Shown here piece after piece: positions 25,701 through 32,652 of a DNA stretch of 36,986 nucleotides. The notes beneath the pieces are model-generated. The model saw nothing but the letters and a program-made list of their open reading frames with translations. It searched no databases and was not told the DNA's origin. This DNA is from Verrucomicrobiota bacterium (GTDB taxonomy: Bacteria > Verrucomicrobiota > Verrucomicrobiia > Limisphaerales > JAFGQR01), in assembly GCA_016935555.1 (NCBI GenBank), contig JAFGQR010000155.1, positions 1 through 36,986 on the forward strand, written 5' to 3'. Positions within the stretch are counted from its first letter, which is position 1. Every line of letters begins with the position of its first letter. The position numbers were made by a program, and so were the translations under genes.

Positions 25701-28700
25701 CGCGCGGCTTCGCCCTGCTCGTCGCCGACGGCAACCCCGGACCGGACCACCTGGGCTTCAACCTGCCCAAGGAAGGAGGCGCCATCCTGCTCTACGACGA
25801 AACCGGCGCGCCGCTGGACCAGGTGATTTACGGGGTTCAAATGGAAAACGTGTCCGAAGGGCGGCTGCCCAACGGCACCGGCGGCGTGGTGAGTTTCCCG
25901 CTCAGTTCCAGCCCGGCCGCCAGCAACTACCTCGCCTCCTACACCGGTCCGCACCTCAACGAGGTGCTCGCCCGCAACCAGTCCGCCACGGTCAGCCCCT
26001 GGGGCCAATACGCCGACTGGATCGAGCTGGAAAACCCCGCCGCAACCGCCGCCGACCTGGGCGGCCTGCGGCTCGCCGACTCGCCGTCCGCGTCGGGCGC
26101 GTGGGTGGTTCCTGCCGGCACCACCCTCGAGGGCCACGGGCAACTGGTCCTCTGGTGCGACTCCTCCAGACCCGCCTCCACGAGCGCGGCCGGTCCTCTG
26201 AACACCGGCTTCGCCTTGAACCGCTCGGGCGGGGGCGTGTATCTGTTCAATGCGCAGGGCCAGCGCATCGATGCCGTCGAATACGGGTTCCAACTCGCCG
26301 ACCAGTCCATCGGGCGGCTCAGCGGCCAGTGGCGCCTGCTGACCACCCCCACCCCGGGCCAGTACAACGCCCCCGCCGCCGCAACAGGCCCGCTGAGCGA
26401 CCTGCGCGTGAACGAGTGGCTCGCGGCGTCCACCAACGGCCCGGACTGGTTCGAACTCCACAATCGCGGCGCCCTCCCCGTCAACCTCGAAGGCGCCTAT
26501 CTCACCGATGACCCCTCGATGCCGGGCCTCACCCGCTTCCGCGTGGGCCCCTTGAGCTTCGTCGGCGCCCACGACTGGGTGGTGTGGATTGCCGATGCCG
26601 ACGCCGGCCTCGGCCCCGACCACGTGAACTTCGCCCTGGACGGCCTCGCCGAAACGCTGCGCCTTTATGCGCCCTCGCTCGCCCTGATCGATGCCGTCGA
26701 TGTCGGCCAGCAGAACCCGGACGTCTCGCAAGGACGGCTGCCCGACAGCGCCGCCACCATCGCCGCCTTCCCCGTCAGCGCCTCGCCCGGCGGCGCCAAT
26801 TATCTGCCCCTCCCGTCGGTGGTCATCCACGAGGTGCTCGCCCATGCCGACAACGTGCTCGAAGACGCCATCGAATTGCACAACCTTGCCGACGAGCCGG
26901 CCGATGTCTCCGGCTGGTACCTCAGTCATAGCGAACGCGACCTCCAGCAATACCTCATCCCCGCCGGACCCCCCATCCCCGCCGGCGGCTTCCGCGTCTT
27001 CTACGAATATCAGTTCAATCCCCAGCCGGGGGTGCCCCCCAGCTTCGCCTTGAGCTCGGCGCGCGGCGACCAGGTCCACCTCTCGGCCGCCACCACCGGC
27101 GGCAACCTGACCGGCTACCGCACCTTCGTCACGTTTGGCCCGTCGGCCAACGGCGTTTCCCAGGGACGCATCCCCACCAGCATCGGCGCGGACTTTGGGC
27201 CGTTGGCCGCCCGCACCTTCGGCGCCGACACCCCGGCGTCTCTCGAGGAATTCCGGACCGGCGCGGGCGCGTCGAACGCGGCGCCGCGGGTTGGGCCGGT
27301 GGTGATCAACGAGATCATGTATCATCCGGTGTCTTTTGAGGGCGGCGCGGCGGAGGAGAATCCCGACGCCGAGTTCGTCGAACTGCTGAATTTTACATCC
27401 GAGGAGGTTCTTTTGTACGATCCCGCCCATCCCACCAACGCATGGAAACTGCAGGATGCCGTCCGGTTCGAGTTCCCCCCCGGCAGCCGCCTCCCCGCCG
27501 GCGCCTATTGCCTCGTCGTCAACTTCGATCCCGCACTCGACCCCGTCGCCCTCGCCGGGTTCCGCGCGCGATACGGGGTCGATCCTGCGGTGCCCGTCTA
27601 TGGGCCGTGGTTGGGGCGCCTCGACAACGCCGGCGAAACCGTCGCGCTGTGTCGTCCCGACACCCCGCAGCCCGACCCGGGTCCGGATGCGGGTTTGGTG
27701 CCGTATGTGGTGGTGGACCGGGTGGCCTACACGGATGATCCGCCATGGCCTACGAACGGCGTGGATGGCGGCGGCGCCTCGCTGCAGCGTCTCACCGCGT
27801 CGGCTTACGGCAACGAGCCGCTCCACTGGCGCGGCCAGGCTCCCACCGCCGGGGTCACCAACGCCCCCGGTGCCGTCGTCGCCCCCACCCTCGTGACCGC
27901 CCCCCAAAGCCAGACCGTCATCGCGGGCCAGCCCGTGACGTTTTCCGTCACTGCGAACGGGACTGCGCCCCTGTCGTATCAGTGGTTTTTCGAGAACGCC
28001 GAGATTGCCGGCGCCACCGCGTCGACTTACCACCTGGCTGCGGCCAGCCCGCTCCACGCCGGCGAATACCGCGTGCGTGTCACCAACGCGGCCGGCGCGG
28101 TGACCAGTCCGGCGGCCACCCTGACCGTCCTGGTGCCGCCCGAGATCGTCGCCGTGCAGCCCCCCAGCCTCACTGTTCCCGCCGGCAGCAATGTGGTTCT
28201 GAGCGTCAGCGCCACCGGCTCCGAACCGCTCGCCTACGCATGGCTCTTCAACGCGGCCCCCATCGAAGGCGCGATCGCCTCCAGCCTGGGCATCGACAAC
28301 GCCCAGGTCGCCGATTCCGGCTTCTACCAGGCCGTCGTCACCAATGCGGCCGGCGCCGTCACCAGCGCCGTCGTCTCCCTCCTTGTGAAAATCCCCCCGG
28401 CCATCTCCGGCCAGCCCCAGCCCCTTACCGTCACCGAAGGCCAGGATGCAATCTTCAATGTCGCGGCCACCGGCGACGCCATACTCACCTTTGTCTGGCA
28501 CGTCAACGGCACCCCCATCCCCGGCGCACACAGCCCCACGCTCACCGTGCCCGCCGTGACCGCCGCCGACCACGGCAACATCTACTGGGTCGTCGTCAGC
28601 AACGACGTCGGCGCCGTTCAAAGTGCCGGCGCCACCTTGACGGTTCTTGCCCGGCCCGTCCTGGCGAACCTCCAGCGTCTGACAGACGGCCACGTGTCCT

Positions 28701-28867
28701 TTACCGTCCAGGGCCAGTCCGGACGTGTCTATTGGGTCGACACCTCCACCAACTTTGTCACCTGGCAAACCCTCTCCGACACCCCCACTCCCAGCGGCCA
28801 GTCCGTCGTCATCAACACCGCCACCAACGCCCCGCAAATGTTCTATCGCGCCCGCCTCGAGCCGTGA
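19766..28867 (+). CDS. Giant secreted CotH / lamin-tail-domain / Ig protein
   Basis: This 3033-residue exported protein begins with a signal peptide (cleavage probably after ATA at about residue 20). Residues of about 28-790 are a duplicated unit: a galactose-binding-like module (WRYFKGFTEAS, then WRYYKGMSEAS) followed by two SbsA-type Ig-like domains. Next come a lamin-tail domain (about 793-945), a chitobiase-C-like repeat (about 954-1032) and a CotH kinase domain (about 1089-1435, with NEDWAQHNWY and ISWDTEHAF). Then follow another chitobiase-C-like segment (about 1528-1615), seven lamin-tail domains (about 1616-2702) with recurring NE(L/W/V)..DWIELHN starts, three Ig domains (about 2709-2962) and a short beta domain ending the protein. 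A cell-surface or secreted role with protein phosphorylation is inferred. Confidence 0.93.
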   Translation: MKRFFVVLLCVVTMAAGATAQIPQVLVSSNATWRYFKGFTEASDPTNAWREVQFDDAAWLEGATPLHFGTNAVGGDDWVTGGTILDDMQGNYGCVYMRHPFVVRTNGLVDLKFGVYVDDGLVGWINGQLGRAIGASATACAFTNNAGSDRDTAQSLYEYSILANVAGGLRDGTNILCVQAFNHRWTNDDFRVAVQLTAFLADVAPPVVTAVHPEPGAHLTNLTQVTVTFSEPVTGVVAAHLLANGYACATVTGSGDTYTYMLPQPAPGTVQFQWLAGHTLTDTNGNRLDQTADANRWHYTLADLTPPTLIGRSPAPSATVPGLTEIQVEFSEVVLGVDAADLWIGGQPATNLVALGAKTFLFSFPDPGSGTVIVSWNPDHQITDTAAPPNVFDHTAWSWTYTVVPARDPVQALVAFGSSWRYYKGMSEASSPTNAWREPGFDDSGWRAGEAPFHFGTNTLGGDDELTGGTILSDMLSNYTTLYLRQEFVVTDTNGMIDLRLATRHDDGWVVWINGVYVKQMRTLYPGRIAYNSTAFLPAAENETGDFSLSLADLRPGTNLIAVQAFNRPWAATDNDFRIDVALLALYPDLVSPVVSAVDPPPNTTVTNLSRVTVTFDEPVIGVVAEDFLVNGDSATAVSGSGSRWTFSFNQPAAGRVQIMWDINHSVSDTNGNHFDETVPSASWEYDMVDSTPPTLVTVLPTPNAAVGSLTQIEVTFSEPVLGVDAADLRVNGQPALSVVPTGTAAYRFEFAGAGAGPATVSWDPSHGITDQASVRSAFVAVTWSYTVDPAVLAADVVINEVAAHWFRNEKLQDAEGDANDWIELHNRGAAPVRLLGWSLTTDPTQPGLWLFPNTNLNPGQYLVVFASGKDYATNGAPLHTNFRLNQFGEYLGLYRAGLPQVAASEYAPEYPEQRENISYGYLPSGTLAYFPTNAVTPGAANPASPSFAGVVSMPQASVNSGFFNQPFSVVLAIETPGATIRYTLDGSSPESGGILYSGPVPITGNAARAVTVLRAAALKTGWLPSRTLTHTYVFPEYVVYQPPNPAGFPSYWVSAERNDIPADYEMDPQVLNSPALLAEARQALTNIATLSIVSDVNLIFGTNQGVYVRKLKRGNQQPVNVQMLLPDGEAFSAPAGMEIQGGTSPDDAGSSWKSKKLSLRLLFKGDFGMRNLEYPLFPDSPVTEYNTVILDAGLNHWWHYNGGSSTEQQRITATCIHDQVASDLQKAMGAVSFHGRAVHVYLNGLYWGMHIMHERPDNNFGASYFGGDDDEYDVLKHTATTLVDGNLTAYNSMLSLARAGLANNANYEALQGVLDLPWLIDYMLLHFYVGNEDWAQHNWYALRRRVPDAKWRFISWDTEHAFEHINQNVTGVQNSGSPAEIHAKLLANPEYKLRFADHVNKHFFQEDGVFYVDPAHPVWDPARPERNRPAGFFMRRVNEIWSSLLCESARWGDSGSTSVDRSNNPLLRDRDYVQQLDCLLGRAIQLDPHDDVWNTSLNTGYFPSRGTVLLGQLRAAGLYPGTACDAPRFSAVSGRVPAGYSLFLTNQEPDGTVYYTTTGDDPRVYGTGAVWPAAIPHVAGSPVVLTDTVTVKARLLRGTTWSALTEATFTVGSLGVPLRITELMYHPTPAGSAGSRFEFLELQNIGATKLDLSYYTFDGISFQFPVGYTLNPGARIVLGSNIATNDWIARYPGVPVAGWFDGNLNNGGERIAIYFGAQLVTAVTYSDGGGWPEAADGLGWSLEVINPQGDPNDPANWRASASLNGSPGLGNPSLPAPAVVFNELMATNATAVPHDAGYPDWIELHHAGATPIDLSGWSLTDSGDPRKFVFPAGVILNPGEFRVVWCDATQPASTAAGPDLNTGFALACEGETLALYDAHTNRLDAISFGPQLADFSIGRVGSDWTLTLPTPGAANRAAPVAGTGSLVLNEWLANAPPGGSDWIELHNVSSTLPAGLRGIYLATSNALDRVLSLSFLAPRGFALLVADGNPGPDHLGFNLPKEGGAILLYDETGAPLDQVIYGVQMENVSEGRLPNGTGGVVSFPLSSSPAASNYLASYTGPHLNEVLARNQSATVSPWGQYADWIELENPAATAADLGGLRLADSPSASGAWVVPAGTTLEGHGQLVLWCDSSRPASTSAAGPLNTGFALNRSGGGVYLFNAQGQRIDAVEYGFQLADQSIGRLSGQWRLLTTPTPGQYNAPAAATGPLSDLRVNEWLAASTNGPDWFELHNRGALPVNLEGAYLTDDPSMPGLTRFRVGPLSFVGAHDWVVWIADADAGLGPDHVNFALDGLAETLRLYAPSLALIDAVDVGQQNPDVSQGRLPDSAATIAAFPVSASPGGANYLPLPSVVIHEVLAHADNVLEDAIELHNLADEPADVSGWYLSHSERDLQQYLIPAGPPIPAGGFRVFYEYQFNPQPGVPPSFALSSARGDQVHLSAATTGGNLTGYRTFVTFGPSANGVSQGRIPTSIGADFGPLAARTFGADTPASLEEFRTGAGASNAAPRVGPVVINEIMYHPVSFEGGAAEENPDAEFVELLNFTSEEVLLYDPAHPTNAWKLQDAVRFEFPPGSRLPAGAYCLVVNFDPALDPVALAGFRARYGVDPAVPVYGPWLGRLDNAGETVALCRPDTPQPDPGPDAGLVPYVVVDRVAYTDDPPWPTNGVDGGGASLQRLTASAYGNEPLHWRGQAPTAGVTNAPGAVVAPTLVTAPQSQTVIAGQPVTFSVTANGTAPLSYQWFFENAEIAGATASTYHLAAASPLHAGEYRVRVTNAAGAVTSPAATLTVLVPPEIVAVQPPSLTVPAGSNVVLSVSATGSEPLAYAWLFNAAPIEGAIASSLGIDNAQVADSGFYQAVVTNAAGAVTSAVVSLLVKIPPAISGQPQPLTVTEGQDAIFNVAATGDAILTFVWHVNGTPIPGAHSPTLTVPAVTAADHGNIYWVVVSNDVGAVQSAGATLTVLARPVLANLQRLTDGHVSFTVQGQSGRVYWVDTSTNFVTWQTLSDTPTPSGQSVVINTATNAPQMFYRARLEP
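19850..22140 (+). repeat. Internal duplication of the N-terminal module triplet
   Basis: Two protein-level copies, about 19850-20995 and 21010-22140, each encode a galactose-binding-like module with PTNAWRE, HFGTN, GGDD, TGGTIL and Q(A)FN motifs. Each is followed by two Ig-like domains starting with PP..V..V.P and containing VTFSEPV/VTFDEPV. The copies are diverged at DNA level, so the duplication is old. Confidence 0.8.
24610..27870 (+). repeat. Array of seven lamin-tail domains
   Basis: Successive units start at about 24610, 25099, 25540, 25945, 26395, 26815 and 27295. Each opens with a strand such as VVFNELMA or LVLNEWLA, then DWIELHN or EFVELLN, and later a GW.L..S and P.G..L..G pattern. 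An eighth copy lies earlier at about 22141-22600. Confidence 0.8.
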
Positions 28868-28891
28868 CCTGCGGCAGCGTCCGATAAACCT

Positions 28892-28919
28892 TTGACAGCT
28901 CCCGGGGCCGGCCTAATCT
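28892..28919 (+). promoter_or_regulatory. Candidate promoter of the glycoside hydrolase gene
   Basis: A perfect -35 TTGACA (28892-28897), a 16-nt spacer and TAATCT (28914-28919) stand 7 nt before the ATG at 28927. The predicted transcript starts at the ATG. Confidence 0.55.
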
Positions 28920-28926
28920 GTCCGCC

Positions 28927-31437
28927 ATGAGTGGGGCACGACAATGGCCGGAATACGCCCGGGGTTTTGCCCCGCACGATCCCCCGCGGAAGTACCCTGA
29001 GGCCGCCCGAAAGCCGCGCGCGAGCTTCATGAAGATGCTGTCCTGCGCCGGCCAGCAAGCCCATCCCACCGCCTGGCCCGGGTCGGTGGGCGTCACCCAT
29101 GCCGCCCGCCGCACGCGGTTCCTGGGCGGATCGGGCACGTTGCTGGGGTTATGCATGCTGGTCCTTGCGGCGTGCCTTGCCCACGCCGCTGTCGCCGCCG
29201 CCGTCGTGGAATCGGGAGCGCTTCGCTTCCAACTCGACCCGAACACCGGGTGTTACTCGATCCTCGACAAAGCGGCGGGGACAACCTGGCGGTCCAATCC
29301 CTTCACCAACCGCTTTGCGGAAGCCACGCTGAAGCGCAACGGCAAACCCAACGCCCGCCCCCTCGGCGCCTGCGACGTCAGGGAATCCCCCGACGCCCTC
29401 GAAGCCGCCTTTCACCCCGACCCCCAGCGGCCCGCCGCTTCACTCCGCGTGCGCGTGCGCCTGGGTTCCGACCCGCGCGTGCTGCAGCTGGACTATGAGG
29501 CGGACGCGGCGCTCGAGGTTGAAAGCGTACGGCTGCTGGACGACGCGCTGTGGGTGACGGACGGGGGCGGGGGGTATGTGACGGTTCCGGTGCGGCTGGG
29601 CTTGCTGATCCCGGCCAACAGCGGGCTGGAGTTTGCGCACGGGTTCGACACATTCGCCTACGAGGGATGTCACATGGAAATGCTCGGCATGGTGCAGAAC
29701 GGCGCGGCCGCCCTCGTCACGTGGCACGATCCCTACGTGGCGGCTCACGTCAAAAGCACCGTCACCCAGGCCCCGTGGCTCGACGGCCACCAGGCCGTCA
29801 GCTGCTCCCTCGTCCTGCGCAAATCCGCGAAGTCCTTCCGCATCCACCTCCTGGGCAAAGGCGATTATGTCACCATCGCCCAAGCCTATCGCCAGGTCGC
29901 CCGCGAGAAGGGCTGGCTGGTGCCGTGGCCGGAAAAACTCAAGGGTCACCCCGGGCGCGCCAAGCTGTTTGGAGCCGTCAATTACAAGCTCTGGAGCGTG
30001 CTCAGCCGCCGCATGAGCGAAGACAGCCGGCGGGAGCTGAGCATGCGTGTGAACTGGACCTTCGACGAGGCCGCCCAAGTCGCCGAACACCTCAAACGCG
30101 ACCTCAACCTGGACCGCGTCCTGTTCATGATCGGCGGCTGGATCCATCGCGGTTACGACAACCAACACCCCGACATCCTCCCCACTGCGCCCGAGTGCGG
30201 CGGCGACGACGCCTTCGCGGATTGCGCGCGCCGGGTGATGGGGCTCGGGTATGTGTTTTGTTTGCACGACAACTACCAGGACATGTACGTGGATGCGCCC
30301 TCGTGGGACGAGTCCTTCATCAACCGCAATGCCGACGGCACCATGACCGGCGGCGGCCACTGGGCGGGGGGGCGCGCGTACATCACCTGCGCTGAAAAGG
30401 CTCTCGAGCTGGCCCAACGCCCCCAAAACCTGCCCGCCGTGCGCCGTCTCAGCCAGGCCAACGCCTACTTCATCGACACCACCTACGCCGCCGGCCTCTA
30501 CGAATGCTTCAGCCCCGCCCACCCCATGACCCGCGCCGACGACATGAAATGGAAACAGGCCCTCTCCGATTACGCCCGCCGGCTGTTCGGCATCTTCGGC
30601 AGCGAGTGCGGCCGCGAGTGGGCCATCCCCCACAGCGACTTCTTCGAAGGCCTCACCGGCGTCAGCGGCGGCTATTACCACAACAAGGCCATGCCCGGCA
30701 ATGTCGGTGGCGTGGTCGTGCCCCTCTTCGAACTGGTCTACCGGGATTGCATCGCCATGTACGGCAAATACGGCTACGACATCCACCAGTCCGCCCCTTA
30801 CGTCCTCCATCACATCGCCATCGGCCGCACCTTGAACTACCACAGCATCCCCCCGCACCTCTACTGGAAGGATGAAAAGGCGCGCGCCGCCTCAGAACCC
30901 AAGACCGTGTCCGACGCCGGCGTGTTTGTGGGCGCCGCTCACGGCTGGGCCGAGGGCCTGCACCCGCTCGATCGGTTCGTCAAGAATAGCTACGAGATTC
31001 TGTCCCCGCTCAACGAACTCACCTCGCCAATGCCCATGACCCGCCACGAGTTCCTTACCCCGAACCGCGCCGTCCAGCATACCGTCTTCGGCGCCGGCCA
31101 GGAGCGCGTCGACGTCGTCACCAACGGCGGCAAGAGCCCCTACGCCCACCGCTCGCCGCTGGGGGGCGACGTGCTGCTGCCTCCGCACGGATTCGTCATC
31201 GAAAGCCCCACTTTTGCCGCCTTTCACGCCCGGAGTTGGAACGGCATCGACTACGCCGCCCCGGTCCTGTTCACCCTTCGCAGCGTGGATGGCAAACCCC
31301 TGAGCCGCTCCGGCAAGATCCGCGTCTACCACGCCTTCGGCGACGCCCGGCTCAGGCTCGGCGACGCCGTCCGCACCGTGACGCGCGAGGAAACGTTCCA
31401 GCGAGCCGCAGGCTCAGGCCGTTCGAACCGGCCATGA
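28927..31437 (+). CDS. Probable secreted glycoside hydrolase (DUF5696/GH101-like barrel)
   Basis: This 836-residue protein has a beta-sandwich N-terminal half and a central TIM-barrel-like region, resembling DUF5696 and clan-related glycosidases; the exact family is uncertain. Barrel-type blocks include LDRVLFMIGGWIHRGYDNQH, GYVFCLHDNYQDMY, FIDTTYAAGLYE (Asp517) and FGSECGREWAIPHSDFFEG (Glu560). The last two are the best candidates for the catalytic pair. The ATG at 28927 agrees with the promoter, but the hydrophobic signal core (GTLLGLCMLVLAACLAHAA) begins only near residue 70. Internal starts at ATG 29029 or GTG 29086 would give a normal signal peptide. The GTG would place it ideally. It is followed by two CotH genes. 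Confidence 0.75.
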   Translation: MSGARQWPEYARGFAPHDPPRKYPEAARKPRASFMKMLSCAGQQAHPTAWPGSVGVTHAARRTRFLGGSGTLLGLCMLVLAACLAHAAVAAAVVESGALRFQLDPNTGCYSILDKAAGTTWRSNPFTNRFAEATLKRNGKPNARPLGACDVRESPDALEAAFHPDPQRPAASLRVRVRLGSDPRVLQLDYEADAALEVESVRLLDDALWVTDGGGGYVTVPVRLGLLIPANSGLEFAHGFDTFAYEGCHMEMLGMVQNGAAALVTWHDPYVAAHVKSTVTQAPWLDGHQAVSCSLVLRKSAKSFRIHLLGKGDYVTIAQAYRQVAREKGWLVPWPEKLKGHPGRAKLFGAVNYKLWSVLSRRMSEDSRRELSMRVNWTFDEAAQVAEHLKRDLNLDRVLFMIGGWIHRGYDNQHPDILPTAPECGGDDAFADCARRVMGLGYVFCLHDNYQDMYVDAPSWDESFINRNADGTMTGGGHWAGGRAYITCAEKALELAQRPQNLPAVRRLSQANAYFIDTTYAAGLYECFSPAHPMTRADDMKWKQALSDYARRLFGIFGSECGREWAIPHSDFFEGLTGVSGGYYHNKAMPGNVGGVVVPLFELVYRDCIAMYGKYGYDIHQSAPYVLHHIAIGRTLNYHSIPPHLYWKDEKARAASEPKTVSDAGVFVGAAHGWAEGLHPLDRFVKNSYEILSPLNELTSPMPMTRHEFLTPNRAVQHTVFGAGQERVDVVTNGGKSPYAHRSPLGGDVLLPPHGFVIESPTFAAFHARSWNGIDYAAPVLFTLRSVDGKPLSRSGKIRVYHAFGDARLRLGDAVRTVTREETFQRAAGSGRSNRP

Positions 31438-31476
31438 TCGTGGGGCGGCAAGTTTTGCTTGACTCGTATTCGCATC

Positions 31477-32643
31477 ATGAAAACGACGTGTTTGGTCCGG
31501 ACGCAGGCGCTTGCCGGATTCTTCATCGGCTTGGTCCCGGCATTGGCGTTGATGGCGGCAGACGCTTCCCCGGGCGGCGCCCGGGTGGATGCGTTGTTTG
31601 ACGCCTCCACGATCTGCCGCCTCAACCTCGAGATTCCCCAAGCCGGTCTGGACGCGCTCGGGCGGGATCCGAAATCCTACGTGAAAGCCGCGCTGCGCGA
31701 AGCCGGCACAACGCTGGCCGCCATCGGGGTTCGGGTCAAGGGCAGCGGCGGATTCCCGGGATTGGCGCGCCGTCCGAATCTGGTGCTCAAGTTCAATGAG
31801 TTTGATCCCGACGTTTTGTTCCACGGGCATTCACGCATTGCGCTGGACAGTTCGAGGGACGATCCCACGTATGTGTGCAAAGCCCTGGGCGGAATCATTT
31901 TCCGGACCGCCGGCGTGCCGGCGCCGAGAATCGCCTTCGCCCGCCTCGAGGTCAACGGCAAGGACCTGGGCTTGTATCTGATCGAACAGGCCGTGAACCG
32001 GGATTTTCTGGCGGAGTATTTCAAGAAAACGAAGGGGAACCTCTACGAGGGGAGCAACGCCGACGTGAACGAGAAGCTGGACCGCGACGGCGGCCAGAAG
32101 AACCAGGACCAGTCGGATCTGAGAGCGCTGGCCGCAGCGGTGGAGGAGCGCGACCCCGAGGAGCGCGTGAACCAACTGGGCAACGTGCTGGACGTGCCAT
32201 GGTTCATTGCCTTTGCCGCGGCGGAGGTGTTCGCGTGGCACCGCAACGGCTACACCCTGAACCGGAACAATTACCGGGTGTACCACGACCCCGTTACGGA
32301 CAAGATGGTGTTCATCGCGCACGGCCTGGATGAGTTGTTCGGCAGGCCCACCGGCGCCCTCTTGCCCGAATGGAAAGGGTTGGTTGCCAAAGCGCTCCTT
32401 GAAACTGCCGAAGGGCGGCGCCGTTACCGGCAGACCATGATCGAACTGCTGCACAGCCCCTTCAGACCGGACCTCCTTCAGTCCCAGCTCGACAAGCTGG
32501 CGCGCCGGGTCCGGCCGGGGCTGATCCACGATGCCGCGGGACTCGAGGCCTTCGACATCGGCGTGCGCGCCTTGCGCGGGCGCATTGCCGAACGGGCCCA
32601 ATTCCTCGCGCAACAACTCGAGACGCCGCCTCGGGACCCTTAG
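31477..32643 (+). CDS. CotH-family protein, first of tandem pair, likely degenerate kinase
   Basis: This 388-residue exported protein has a signal peptide (about 1-28, ending near LALMAADA) and a single CotH fold. CotH proteins are atypical secreted protein kinases. Visible family blocks are RVKGSGGF, LGLYLIEQAVNRDFL (about 164-178), NGYTLNRNNYRVY (about 257-269) and FIAHGLDELFG (about 279-289). Compared with its neighbour, the Asp of the W.DGYT...NY motif is Asn and the first Asp of the HDLD motif is Gly. That suggests reduced or lost metal binding. ATG 31477 is preferred to an upstream in-frame TTG at 31459. It ends 9 bp before the next CotH gene, so the two are co-transcribed. Confidence 0.88.
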   Translation: MKTTCLVRTQALAGFFIGLVPALALMAADASPGGARVDALFDASTICRLNLEIPQAGLDALGRDPKSYVKAALREAGTTLAAIGVRVKGSGGFPGLARRPNLVLKFNEFDPDVLFHGHSRIALDSSRDDPTYVCKALGGIIFRTAGVPAPRIAFARLEVNGKDLGLYLIEQAVNRDFLAEYFKKTKGNLYEGSNADVNEKLDRDGGQKNQDQSDLRALAAAVEERDPEERVNQLGNVLDVPWFIAFAAAEVFAWHRNGYTLNRNNYRVYHDPVTDKMVFIAHGLDELFGRPTGALLPEWKGLVAKALLETAEGRRRYRQTMIELLHSPFRPDLLQSQLDKLARRVRPGLIHDAAGLEAFDIGVRALRGRIAERAQFLAQQLETPPRDP

Positions 32644-32652
32644 CCGGGCCTT

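Noticed and set aside
19739..28837. Two very long antisense frames (1425 and 1580 codons) opposite the giant protein gene
   Set aside because: They are His/Arg/Gly/Val-rich with no domain motif, no signal and no promoter. The sense strand carries unmistakable domains. Long stop-free antisense frames are expected from GC-rich codon use such as GCC, GGC and GAC.
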